NCBI RefSeq assembly: GCF_020169335.1 | Contig: NZ_JAIEZN010000001.1 | Coordinates: forward strand, 1,319,426 to 1,383,425 | DNA from: Devosia aquimaris | GTDB taxonomy: Bacteria > Pseudomonadota > Alphaproteobacteria > Rhizobiales > Devosiaceae | Length of the DNA: 64,000 bases | Direction: 5' to 3' | In this document: positions 46,892 through 55,539 of the stretch, piece by piece | Position numbering within the stretch: the stretch's first letter is position 1 | How the letters are laid out: every line of letters begins with the position of its first letter | Program-made: the position numbers and the translations under genes | Notes under the pieces: generated by a model | Seen by the model: only the letters and a program-made list of their open reading frames with translations | Databases searched by the model: none | Told to the model about the DNA's origin: nothing

Positions 46892-48376
46892 ATGGCTCCC
46901 CAATCCAAAGACGTCGTTATCATCGGCAGCGGTCCTGCCGGCAGCGCCTATGCCAGGCTGATCCGCCGCGATTGGCCCGAGGCCCGCATCCTGATGGTCG
47001 AGGCTGGCCCTCAGATCCTGCCGCAGACCGGCGCGCATCTCGACAATATCGTTGATCTCGAGGAGCGTGGCGCATTGGAAGTCTTGGCCCAGGGCGGCGA
47101 CCGTACCCCGCGCATCCCGATCAACAAGGAAGAATGGGAGGCCCGTCGCGCCGGCGGCTTCGATGCCTCCCAGCTGCGCCGTTCCGGCCTGTTCATCGCC
47201 AATGATGCAGACCCCGCCGAAGACCTCTTCGCCGGCTTTTCGGCCGCCAATGTCGGCGGCATGGGCACCAAATGGTCCACCGGCACGCCCACGCCCTCGC
47301 TGACCGAGCGCGTGCCCTTCATTCCGGCAGCCGAGATGCAGGCCGCGATCGCCACCGCCGAGATGCTGCTGGGCACGCACAAGGACCCGCGCGCTGGCGA
47401 CCCGACCGCCATTGCCATGCGCGAGCGCCTTGGCGCCGTGTTCAATCCCGGCCGCACGCCAGACCGTTTCGTGCAGCCCATGCCGCTGGCCGCCACGCCC
47501 ACCGCCGACGGCCTGCGCTACCATGGCACCGACGTTGTCCTTGGCCCAATGGTCGACGAACCCGCCGAGATCTTCACCATCCTGGCCGAAACCGCCTGCC
47601 GCCGCATCGTCCACGAGGACGGCGTGGTCACCGGCGTCGAACTCTGCAGGCCCGGCTCGGACGATAGCTGGTTTGTCGCCGCCGGCACCGTCATCGTCGC
47701 CTGCGATGCCCTGCACTCGCCTCAATTGCTGCATGCATCGGGCATCCGCCCCCAGGCCTTGGGCCGCTATATCAACGACCACTACATCATCTCCCAGATC
47801 AGCGAGATGACCACCGACGTGCCCATGCAGGCCATGAGCTGGATCCCGGCCACCGAAACCTTCCCCTTCTCGGTCACCATCGCGCCGGCAAGCCTCAACA
47901 CCATGCCGCTGTCCCCCGATTTCACCGGCCAGCCCATTGGCATGGGCTTTTTCGTGCCTGCGGACATCAGCCCGGACAATCGCGTGCTGTTTGACGACAC
48001 CCGCCGCGACTGGATGGGGCTGCCCGCCATTTCCATCCGCTGGAAGCAATCCGACGCCGACCGGGCGCGGCTGGAACTGGCCAAGGGCATCGCCCGCCAG
48101 ATTTCCGGGATCATCGGTCGCCCTGCCCCCGGCTTTGCCACCATCGTGTTGCCAGTCGGCAGCTCGCTGCACTATCAGGGCACCATCCGCATGGGCGAGA
48201 GCGACGACGGCACCAGCGTCTGCGATCGCAACAGCCGCGTCTGGGGCTTTGACAATCTCTATGTCGCCGGCAATGGCGTCATCCCCACCGTGACGGCCAC
48301 CAATCCCACGCTCTATTCGCTGGCCCTGGCCAGTTTCGGGGCCGCCGAGATCGCCAAGGCGCGCCGCACCCATTGA
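46892..48376 (+). CDS. GMC family FAD-dependent oxidoreductase
   Basis: The 494-residue flavoprotein has the dinucleotide-binding VIIGSGPAGSAYARLI at the start, the closing FAD segment NLYVAGNGVIPTVTATNPT near the end, and a His in SLHYQGTIRMG with the downstream Asn, the usual catalytic pair of GMC and pyranose-oxidase-like enzymes. Such enzymes oxidise sugar hydroxyls, often at C2 or C3. An ATG ten codons upstream (46862) is also possible; neither has a clear ribosome-binding site. The Gfo/Idh/MocA gene follows after 17 bases, so the two form an operon. Confidence 0.85.
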   Translation: MAPQSKDVVIIGSGPAGSAYARLIRRDWPEARILMVEAGPQILPQTGAHLDNIVDLEERGALEVLAQGGDRTPRIPINKEEWEARRAGGFDASQLRRSGLFIANDADPAEDLFAGFSAANVGGMGTKWSTGTPTPSLTERVPFIPAAEMQAAIATAEMLLGTHKDPRAGDPTAIAMRERLGAVFNPGRTPDRFVQPMPLAATPTADGLRYHGTDVVLGPMVDEPAEIFTILAETACRRIVHEDGVVTGVELCRPGSDDSWFVAAGTVIVACDALHSPQLLHASGIRPQALGRYINDHYIISQISEMTTDVPMQAMSWIPATETFPFSVTIAPASLNTMPLSPDFTGQPIGMGFFVPADISPDNRVLFDDTRRDWMGLPAISIRWKQSDADRARLELAKGIARQISGIIGRPAPGFATIVLPVGSSLHYQGTIRMGESDDGTSVCDRNSRVWGFDNLYVAGNGVIPTVTATNPTLYSLALASFGAAEIAKARRTH

Positions 48377-48393
48377 TCGCGAGGAGCCAGACT

Positions 48394-49452
48394 ATGACGC
48401 ATTCCCCCCTCAAGGTTCTGGTTGTCGGCCTCGGCCAGATGGGCAAGAGCCACGCCATCGCCTATCACGCCCATCCCGGCTTCGAGATCGTCGGCCTGGT
48501 CAACCGCTCCACCCCGACCCTGCCGGAAGAGCTGTCGACCTATCCGCTGCGGCATGACTTTGCGGCAGCCCTGGCCGAGTTCAAGCCCGATGTGGTCTCG
48601 ATCGCCACCCACACCAATACCCATGCCGACTATGCCGTCGCCGCCATCGAGGCCGGCGCCCATGTCTTTGTCGAAAAGCCCCTGGCGGCCACCGTCGAAG
48701 ACGCCCGACGCGTCGTCGCCGCCGCCCAAAAGCACGAGCGCAAGCTCATCGTTGGCTATATCCTGCGCCACCACCCCTCCTGGCTCAAGCTCATCGAGCA
48801 GGCCCGTATCCTGGGTGGCCCTTACGTGTTCCGCATGAATCTCAATCAGCAGTCGAGCGGCGCCGCCTGGGACATTCACCGCGCTATCATGCAGACCACT
48901 TCGCCCATCGTCGATTGCGGCGTGCACTATGTCGATGTCATGTGCCAGATCACCGATGCCAAGCCGGTCGAGGTGCGCGGCATGGGTCTGCAGCTGGCCA
49001 AGGGCCTGCCGCAGGGCATGTACAATTACGGCCAGTTCCAGGTGCTGTTCGATGATGGCAGCGTCGGCTGGTACGAAGCCGGCTGGGGCCCGATGATGTC
49101 CGAGACCGCCTTCTTCGTGAAGGATGTGATCTCACCCAATGGCGCCGTGTCCATCGTCATGGATGAAGGCGCCGCCTCCGCCGACATCAACGCCCACACC
49201 CAGACCTCGCGCATCCGCGTGCACCATGCTGCCCTCGACGCTGCGAACCAGCCCGCCCGCGCCGATGATTGGCTCGACATGCATGGCGAACCCGATCATC
49301 AGGGCCTGTGCGATCGCGAGCAGGATTTCGTCTATCGCGCCATCACCGAGAACTTCGATCTGGAGCGACACATGAGCGACGCGGTCAACTCGCTCCACAT
49401 CTGTCTGGCCGCCGACGAAAGCGTGCGCTCGGGGCTACCGGTCAAGCTCTGA
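48394..49452 (+). CDS. Gfo/Idh/MocA family oxidoreductase
   Basis: The 352-residue NAD(P)-dependent enzyme has the Rossmann start VLVVGLGQMGKSHA, the EKPLA motif (FVEKPLAATVEDA) near residue 97 and a C-terminal dimerisation/substrate domain with GCGVHYVD-type CGVHYVDVM, whose His and Asp positions are catalytic in the family. Members oxidise or reduce sugars and cyclitols and several act on 3-keto-sugars. ATG 48394 follows GAGGAG. It ends the plus-strand unit with the GMC gene. Confidence 0.88.
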   Translation: MTHSPLKVLVVGLGQMGKSHAIAYHAHPGFEIVGLVNRSTPTLPEELSTYPLRHDFAAALAEFKPDVVSIATHTNTHADYAVAAIEAGAHVFVEKPLAATVEDARRVVAAAQKHERKLIVGYILRHHPSWLKLIEQARILGGPYVFRMNLNQQSSGAAWDIHRAIMQTTSPIVDCGVHYVDVMCQITDAKPVEVRGMGLQLAKGLPQGMYNYGQFQVLFDDGSVGWYEAGWGPMMSETAFFVKDVISPNGAVSIVMDEGAASADINAHTQTSRIRVHHAALDAANQPARADDWLDMHGEPDHQGLCDREQDFVYRAITENFDLERHMSDAVNSLHICLAADESVRSGLPVKL

Positions 49453-49481
49453 CGCCCAACCGGACGTCGCCCCACTCAAGC

Positions 49482-49517
49482 GAAAAAATGCCGCGCAAAG
49501 CCTATTTTGCGCGGCAT
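49482..49517 (-). terminator. Terminator of the siderophore transport operon
   Basis: A perfect 12-bp stem (ATGCCGCGCAAA at 49488-49499, TTTGCGCGGCAT at 49506-49517), six-base loop, runs on the minus strand into a run of six T (plus A-run 49483-49488). It lies 33 bases after the last gene stop at 49550. On the plus strand there is no T-run, so it acts mainly on the minus strand. Confidence 0.9.
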
Positions 49518-49549
49518 ACCATAGGTCTTCTCCGGGGCTTTTCCCGCCC

Positions 49550-50530
49550 TCAGCGCGGCATCGGCACGAACGTGCGCCCCGAGATATTGGCCACCACCAT
49601 ATAGCTCAGCACGCCCAGCCCATAATACGACGCTGCCGAAGCCTCTTCGCGCGGGATGACGATCATCTGGTTCTCCCGGCAGGCATGCAGATAGTCGCAA
49701 TAGCCCGGCATCACCGTTTCCAGCGCCTTGCGGGCATCGTCAGGCGTTTCCAGCGTATCGGTGCGATAGGTCGCAAACAGGAAGTCTGCATCGAGCGCCG
49801 GCAGTTCCTCCGCGCTCATGGTGGCATAGTCGCCTTCGGGAATCGCATCGACGCGCTCCGGAAAGCGGAAACCGGCATCGCGCAGCACCTTGCCCAGCGC
49901 GCCATAGGTATGCCAGCTCAGCACCTGGCCATCGACGCCCTGGATGACATTGACGCTGATCGTGTTGGTATCGATCAGGCGCTTGATCTGGGCGATCTGG
50001 CCGTCATAGCGGGTCTTGAGCGTCGCCAGTCGGCTTTGCGTGCCGGTAATGTCGGCCAGCACTTCGTGCATGCCCATGTCCTGATGCAGGCTGTCGTCCA
50101 GCACCAGCGTCGGCGCAATGGCCTCCAGCTGCTCGAGAGGTGCGCTCTGCCAGGGTGTGGTCAGGATCAGATCGGGCTCCAGAGCCGCCACCGCCTCCAC
50201 ATCGGCCGGCAGATTGCCGACAAAGGCAATGTCGGAATTGTCAAAGTCGACGCCGGTCAGCACCTCGCTGGAGCGGATGAACGGCACGCCGTCCGCCGTG
50301 GTGCGGCCATGGCTGCCAATGGGCGTCACGCCCAGCTCCAGCAGCGGCACGGTGATGACGAGATCATGCAGCGACACGATGCGCAGCGGCGCAGCCGGTA
50401 TGTCGACAGTGCGGCCGGTATCATCGGTAAAGGGCCGCATATCCTGGGCGAACACGGCCGCGGTCAGCATGGCGGCGCTCAAGGCAGCCGCAACTGCGGC
50501 GCCCCGGGCAAAGGCATGTAGGGAAAACAT
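49550..50530 (-). CDS. Iron-siderophore ABC transporter substrate-binding protein 1
   Basis: The 326-residue protein has a signal peptide (cleavage near AAVFAQ) and the FhuD/FepB-type class III binding fold with a rigid helical linker. Family landmarks are RIVSLHDLVITVPLLELGVTPIG, given here as RIVSLHDLVITVPLLEL, ALEPDLILTTPW and LDADFLFATYRTD. No lipobox is seen, so it is periplasmic. It is the last of seven genes in the operon, one of three distinct binding proteins; all three share a C-x5-C near residue 280 (CDYLHAC). Confidence 0.85.
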   Translation of the reverse strand: MFSLHAFARGAAVAAALSAAMLTAAVFAQDMRPFTDDTGRTVDIPAAPLRIVSLHDLVITVPLLELGVTPIGSHGRTTADGVPFIRSSEVLTGVDFDNSDIAFVGNLPADVEAVAALEPDLILTTPWQSAPLEQLEAIAPTLVLDDSLHQDMGMHEVLADITGTQSRLATLKTRYDGQIAQIKRLIDTNTISVNVIQGVDGQVLSWHTYGALGKVLRDAGFRFPERVDAIPEGDYATMSAEELPALDADFLFATYRTDTLETPDDARKALETVMPGYCDYLHACRENQMIVIPREEASAASYYGLGVLSYMVVANISGRTFVPMPR

Positions 50531-50559
50531 CGGATGGGTTTCCTTGCAATATGGGAACA

Positions 50560-51513
50560 TCAGTTGAAAGAGCGGAAGTCCAGCGAGCCCAGGGCCGTGG
50601 TGATGGCATAGGCAACCATGGTCAGGCCGGTATAGGAGGTCGCCCAGCCCTCTTCGCGCGGCAGCAGCACCATGCGGCCCTGCTGGCAGGCCACCAACTG
50701 CGCGCAATATCCGGGCAGCGTGGTCTCAAGTTCGGCGTGGGCATCGGCGGGCGTCTGGCCCTCGTCGCCCCGGTAGCTGACAAAGATGACGTCGGCATCG
50801 AGCTCAGGCAGGACTTCGGCGCTGAGCTGCTCGGACGTGCCGGCGGCCATGTCCGCGATCACGGGCGGAAAGGAAAAGCCTGCGTCCAGCAGGATCTTGC
50901 CGAATGCACCATAGGGATTCCACACCGAGAGCTTACCGTTCTGCGCGTGAAAGGTACTGACCGTCCTGTTCACGTCCGCCACGCGCCGCAGCTGCTCGAT
51001 CTGGGCCTGGTAACGCGCCTTGAGCGTAGCAAGCCGGTCACCGGTCCCGGTGATGCCGGCAAGCAGGTCATAAAGCGCATAGTCGTCGCGAACGCCCGAC
51101 TGCGTATCGATCACGATCGTAGGCGCGATGAGCTCGAGCTGCTCGACCGGCGCCTTCTGCCACACCGTCGTGATGATCAGGTCGGGCTCCAGCGCCGCCA
51201 GCGCCTCGATGTCGATCGGATTGTTGCCCAGATCGGCGATTTGACCGGGCGCCAGGTCCTGCCCGGTCAACAACAGCGACGAGCGGATCGTCTGCGCGCC
51301 ATCGGCGCCCGGACGCGCGTGGCTGGCAATCACTGGCGCCCCAAGTTCGAGCAGCGGCACGGTCAGCTCGATATCGTGCAGCGCGGCAATCCGTTGCGGC
51401 GCCACCGGCACGGCGACCTGCCGACCGAGATCATCGGTAAAACTCTGCGTCTCCTGGGCCACCACGCTGCCGGCGGCCAGCAGCAGCACCCCAGCGAAAA
51501 GGAATTTGATCAT
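50560..51513 (-). CDS. Iron-siderophore ABC transporter substrate-binding protein 2
   Basis: The 317-residue protein begins MIKFLFAGVLLLAAGSVVAQ (signal peptide) and continues with the same fold: RIAALHDIELTVPLLELGAP, ALEPDLIITTVWQKAPVEQL and LDADVIFVSYRGDEGQ. It is the closest relative of protein 1, sharing block order and the paired cysteines (CAQLVAC). Two successive duplicates plus a third, more distant one suggest that the importer accepts several ligands. Gap to the upstream gene is 18 bases. Confidence 0.85.
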   Translation of the reverse strand: MIKFLFAGVLLLAAGSVVAQETQSFTDDLGRQVAVPVAPQRIAALHDIELTVPLLELGAPVIASHARPGADGAQTIRSSLLLTGQDLAPGQIADLGNNPIDIEALAALEPDLIITTVWQKAPVEQLELIAPTIVIDTQSGVRDDYALYDLLAGITGTGDRLATLKARYQAQIEQLRRVADVNRTVSTFHAQNGKLSVWNPYGAFGKILLDAGFSFPPVIADMAAGTSEQLSAEVLPELDADVIFVSYRGDEGQTPADAHAELETTLPGYCAQLVACQQGRMVLLPREEGWATSYTGLTMVAYAITTALGSLDFRSFN

Positions 51514-51531
51514 GGATAGTCTCCAGGCGTT

Positions 51532-52464
51532 TCAGAATCCAACGGGATTGTGCGCATCGTCGGCGGCGGCGGCGCGGACCTCATCAAGGCACCAGCGCAC
51601 CACGGTCTCCTCGTGCCCCTCGGCGACAATCTCGCAATTGCCCTGGACGGTGAAATTGCGCGCCAGCAGACGAATAGCCAGCCGCTGGCCGCCCAGTTCT
51701 GCGCCGAGCGTCAGGGCCATGCCATCCGCCGCCTCTTCCGGCACTTCGCCGGTCAGTTCGACGCGATCGAGCACCTCGCCGCGCTGAGCGCCCCAGCGCA
51801 GGGCGGCGATTTCGGCAACCTGTGCCGGCTCGGGCAGGTCTGCCCGGCCCTTGTAGCCCGGCAGGAAGATTTCGCCGCGCTCGAGGGCGGCCAGGAACGC
51901 CGGCGCCAGTCCTGCTGTCATGCGCCCATAGCGCTGGCGCTGTGGCATCACCACCAGCGAGGCGGCAAAGCGACAGCCGCCGATATGAGTTGCCTGCACA
52001 ATGTTGAACCGCGCCGTATCGGCAACGGCGACCAGGGCCTTGTAGGTCGAAAACCCGTAACGGGCACAACACGCATCACGACGACTGTCTGTACAGCAAA
52101 TGATCGTCGTGCGCGGATCGGATTCACCGGCAAAGACCTGGCCATCGGCATAGCCATTGATCGCGGCGATCAGGTCCGCCTCATCTTCAAAGCTGGCAAA
52201 GATCCCCTCCGGCAGGGCATGGAGCATCGGCAGGCTGCCGGGCGCTTCGACCTTGTCCACAAGGGCCACATGCACACCGGCATGCGCCGCATTGTGGATC
52301 GCCTCGGCCAGCGCAGGTGACATGTCGACCGACTCCCAGCGCGGTGTGCGCCAGTGGCCGCGCGGCCACGCCAGCATCAGGATGCGCTGCGGCGCGTGAC
52401 CGAGCCCCTCGAAGGGCTCGCCACGCTCGCGGCACAGGTCGGTGCAGAAGACGTGCTTGCCCAT
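51532..52464 (-). CDS. Sucrase/ferredoxin-like family protein
   Basis: The 310-residue protein matches the Suc_Fer-like family with a thioredoxin-like ferredoxin domain. Marks are VFCTDLCRERGE at the start, ICCTDSRRDACCARYG at 122-136 and THIGGCRFAAS at 159-169. Two overlapping C-x8-C pairs (C123/C132 or C124/C133) plus H160 and C164 could ligate a [2Fe-2S] cluster. Placed between binding-protein genes, it is a candidate cytoplasmic ferric-siderophore reductase. A GTG precedes the ATG at 52464 by one codon; the ATG overlaps the upstream TGA by one base. Confidence 0.78.
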   Translation of the reverse strand: MGKHVFCTDLCRERGEPFEGLGHAPQRILMLAWPRGHWRTPRWESVDMSPALAEAIHNAAHAGVHVALVDKVEAPGSLPMLHALPEGIFASFEDEADLIAAINGYADGQVFAGESDPRTTIICCTDSRRDACCARYGFSTYKALVAVADTARFNIVQATHIGGCRFAASLVVMPQRQRYGRMTAGLAPAFLAALERGEIFLPGYKGRADLPEPAQVAEIAALRWGAQRGEVLDRVELTGEVPEEAADGMALTLGAELGGQRLAIRLLARNFTVQGNCEIVAEGHEETVVRWCLDEVRAAAADDAHNPVGF

Positions 52465-53444
52465 CACTCGCCCTCGCGTGGGGTGTAGGCACGAGCGGCG
52501 ATATGGGTCTCCACCAGATCAAGAGCCAGTTCCAACCCGGTCATGGTCGACCCAAAAGTCGGCCCCGGCAGCAGGATGAACTGGCCATTTCGGCAGGCGC
52601 TCAGCGCCTCGCACCAGCCCGGCGCAAAGTGTTCATAGGCATCGCGCACCGCTTGTGGCGTGGCGTCCGGCTGCTGACGATAGAAGCCAAAGATGAAATC
52701 GGCATCGAGTTGCTGGATCAGCTCAGGGCTCCAGGACGCCTGGGTATCGGGCAGCGCAGCCACCGCCCGCGGCTGCGACACGCCCAGATCCGACAACAGT
52801 TGCGAAATGGCGCCCAGTCCGGCGCGATAGACCCAAAGATCCTCGCCATTCGGAAACATGAACGTCAGCGTCGCAGACAGTTTGGACGGGTCACCGATGT
52901 AGGATTTGGTGCGCTCGAGATTGCCAAGGTAGCGCTGATACCGCGCCTCGAAATCGCCGGATCTGCCGCTGGCATCCGCCAGGGCCCGCAGCGTACCCAC
53001 TAGGCCGAGCGCACCATTGTCGATCACAATCGTCGGCGCGATCAGTTGCAACTGCTCGATCTGGGCAGCATCGGTATAGCTGCCTCCAATGATCAGGTCG
53101 GGCTGCAGCGACGCGATGGCCTCGATGTCGAGGGCATCAAAGCCGCCGACATAGGTGATGTCGGTATTGGCAAAATCGATCCCCAGCGTGTCCATGCCGC
53201 CGCGCAGGTAGACCGTGCCATCCGCCTGGACCCGCCCCGCGCTGCCGACCACCGGCGCGCCCAGTTCATAAAGCGGCAGGGCCACGATCTGGTCGTTGAG
53301 CGCCACGATGCGCTGCGGTTGCTCCGGAATGCAGGCAACACCCCGGGCATCGGAAAATGGACGCAGGCCCGCCGCACAATCTTCTGCAGTCGCAGGCGCA
53401 ACCGAGCCAGCTGCAATCAACAAAACCAACCAAAGCCAACGCAT
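52464..53444 (-). CDS. Iron-siderophore ABC transporter substrate-binding protein 3
   Basis: The 326-residue protein has a signal peptide (MRWLWLVLLIAAGSVAPATA) and the class III binding fold: RIVALNDQIVALPLYELGAP, LQPDLIIGGSYTDAAQIEQL and LDADFIFGFYRQQ. It also carries an N-terminal Cys pair (EDCAAGLRP, GVACIP) besides CEALSAC near the end, so two disulfides are possible. It is the most diverged of the three and lies directly after the permease genes (11-base gap), so it may be the ancestral partner. An upstream open stretch lies inside the permease gene and is not used. Confidence 0.83.
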   Translation of the reverse strand: MRWLWLVLLIAAGSVAPATAEDCAAGLRPFSDARGVACIPEQPQRIVALNDQIVALPLYELGAPVVGSAGRVQADGTVYLRGGMDTLGIDFANTDITYVGGFDALDIEAIASLQPDLIIGGSYTDAAQIEQLQLIAPTIVIDNGALGLVGTLRALADASGRSGDFEARYQRYLGNLERTKSYIGDPSKLSATLTFMFPNGEDLWVYRAGLGAISQLLSDLGVSQPRAVAALPDTQASWSPELIQQLDADFIFGFYRQQPDATPQAVRDAYEHFAPGWCEALSACRNGQFILLPGPTFGSTMTGLELALDLVETHIAARAYTPREGE

Positions 53445-53455
53445 TGGGTTCTCCT

Positions 53456-54520
53456 TCAATATTGGGCGCGTGCGCTGCGGCGCAGCAGCGCAATGAAGAT
53501 CGGCACCCCCAAAAGGGCCGTCAGCAGCCCTGCGGGCAGCTGGATGGGCGCAAATGCAGCGCGGCCAATGAGGTCGGCCGCTGCCACCAGAAATGCGCCG
53601 CAGAGTGCGGTGAGGACCAGGTGCAAGGCCGGGCCGGTGTGCGCCAGCCGACGCGCTGCATGCGGGGCGACCAGGCCCACAAAGCCGATCGGCCCGACAA
53701 TGGCAGTGGATACGGCGGCAAGGCCGACGCCGATAGCAACCAGCCCCAGCCGTACCAGACGCACCTCGGCGCCCAGTCCGATCGCCGTCGCCTCCCCCAT
53801 CCGCAGAGCCGCCATCGAGCGGCTCAGCAACAGCAACACCGCCAGCAGCACAATCGACCAGCTCGAGAGGATGAACACGTCGCGCCAGGTGGCAGCGTTG
53901 ACGCCGCCGGCAAGCCAGGCGAGCGCCGACATGACCCGGTCGATATTGCCATAGGTCAGCATGGCGGAGGTCAATGAGGAGATAAACGCCGACAGGCCAA
54001 TGCCGATAAGGATGAAACGCACCGGTGACGGACCACGCTGGCCGGCACTCAGCGCCTGGACCAGACTGGCAACGCAAAGCGCGCCCACAAAGGCCAGCAG
54101 CGGTCGAACGTCAGGCGAGAGCCCGGGAAAGACAACGATGGCGCTGACAACCGTCAACGCCGCCCCCTGGCTGATCCCCACCAGCGATGGGTCCGCAAGG
54201 CTGTTGCCCGTGACGTTCTGCAGCGCCGCACCCGAACAGGCCATCATGGCGCCGACCAGCATGGCGACAAGAGCGCGCGGCATACGGAACTGCCAGACAA
54301 CATTGTCGATCGATTTTGACACCGTCTCGCCCGACAGCGTCGCCAGCAGCGTTGGCAGGTCTATGTCATAGCTGCCGATAACCATCGACGCCGCAAACAG
54401 CAGCACCAGCCCGCAGACAAGCAATGCCGAGGCAGCCATGCCCCAGACCGGCAGCCGCAGCGCCAGGCCCTGGCGCGACGTACGCAGGATGATATGGCCC
54501 TTTTCCGACACCATGCTCAT
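53456..54520 (-). CDS. FecCD-family iron-siderophore ABC permease 2
   Basis: The 354-residue inner-membrane protein has about nine to ten hydrophobic helices and the FecCD signature blocks RMPRALVAMLVGAMMACSGA, LADPSLVGISQGAA and VGPIGFVGLVAPHAARRLA, where the last is the coupling region for the ATPase. Its start overlaps the preceding permease by four bases. Together the two form the heterodimeric channel. Confidence 0.93.
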   Translation of the reverse strand: MSMVSEKGHIILRTSRQGLALRLPVWGMAASALLVCGLVLLFAASMVIGSYDIDLPTLLATLSGETVSKSIDNVVWQFRMPRALVAMLVGAMMACSGAALQNVTGNSLADPSLVGISQGAALTVVSAIVVFPGLSPDVRPLLAFVGALCVASLVQALSAGQRGPSPVRFILIGIGLSAFISSLTSAMLTYGNIDRVMSALAWLAGGVNAATWRDVFILSSWSIVLLAVLLLLSRSMAALRMGEATAIGLGAEVRLVRLGLVAIGVGLAAVSTAIVGPIGFVGLVAPHAARRLAHTGPALHLVLTALCGAFLVAAADLIGRAAFAPIQLPAGLLTALLGVPIFIALLRRSARAQY

Positions 54521-55539
54521 CGCGCCCGCATCCGCACCAGTTGGATGAACACCGGCGCACCGACCATTGCGGTGATGATGCCAGTCGAGATCTCGCGCGG
54601 CGGGATGGCTATACGCGCCAGCGTGTCGGTGCCCAGCAGGAAGGCCGCGCCGATCAGCGCCGAAAACGGCACGATCCAGCGATAGTCCGACCCCACCAAT
54701 AGGCGTGCCACATGTGGAATGACCAGCCCGACAAATCCCAGCGGACCAGCCAGCGCCACGGCGCTGGACGTCAGCACCACCACCACGACAAGCAATTGCA
54801 GCTTGAGTTGCCCGGTCTTGATGCCGAGCCCCTTGGCAACATCATCACCCATGGCAAGCGCCGTCACGCGGGGCGCCAAGGCGAGACCCAGCAGCAGCGC
54901 AACGATGATCGGCGGCGCTGTGACGCCGAGCGTTTCCAGACTTCGCCCGGACAGCGAACCCGACAGCCAGACCCGCAGATTGTCGAAGCTGTCCTCGTTG
55001 AGCAGATGGACAATGCTGACCAGCGCGGCCAGGAACGCCGAGATCACCGCACCCGTAAGCGTCAGTGTCAGCGGCGTTGGCCCGCCCGGCGTCCAATGCG
55101 CCACGGCGTAGACGGCAAGCGCCGTGACAAACGCCCCCAGCGCGGCAATCCAGGGCGCCCAATTCGTCATGGCAGGCCCAAACACCAGCGATGTCATCAC
55201 CACGGCAAACGAAGCGCCAGCCATAAGCCCCAGCAGGCCGGGATCGGCCAGCGGATTGCGGGTCACGCCCTGCATGAGCGCGCCGGACACCGCCAGCGCC
55301 GCGCCGACGGTGATGGCAATCAGGGCCCGCGGCAGGCGAAGGTCCCAGATGATGGAATGGTCAAAGGCCTTGGGGTCACGCGCCAGCAGGGCTTCAATCA
55401 CCGTGCCCAGCGGCAAGGGCTTGGCGCCCACGGCAATATGCAGCGCAAACAGCAGGCAGATGGCGCCAGCCAGGGCCATCAGCAACAGGGCCATGAGCGA
55501 ACCGGATCGCCTGGCCAAGAGACCTGCGGCTTGTGTCAT
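54517..55539 (-). CDS. FecCD-family iron-siderophore ABC permease 1
   Basis: The 340-residue permease is homologous to its downstream partner, with LRLPRALIAITVGAALAVSG, LADPGLLGLMAGASFA and GPLGFVGLVIPHVARLLVG. Its N-terminus (LARRSGSLMALLLMALAG) leads directly into the first membrane helix. It overlaps the ATPase gene by four bases, so the ATPase and both permeases are translationally coupled. Confidence 0.93.
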   Translation of the reverse strand: MTQAAGLLARRSGSLMALLLMALAGAICLLFALHIAVGAKPLPLGTVIEALLARDPKAFDHSIIWDLRLPRALIAITVGAALAVSGALMQGVTRNPLADPGLLGLMAGASFAVVMTSLVFGPAMTNWAPWIAALGAFVTALAVYAVAHWTPGGPTPLTLTLTGAVISAFLAALVSIVHLLNEDSFDNLRVWLSGSLSGRSLETLGVTAPPIIVALLLGLALAPRVTALAMGDDVAKGLGIKTGQLKLQLLVVVVVLTSSAVALAGPLGFVGLVIPHVARLLVGSDYRWIVPFSALIGAAFLLGTDTLARIAIPPREISTGIITAMVGAPVFIQLVRMRAR

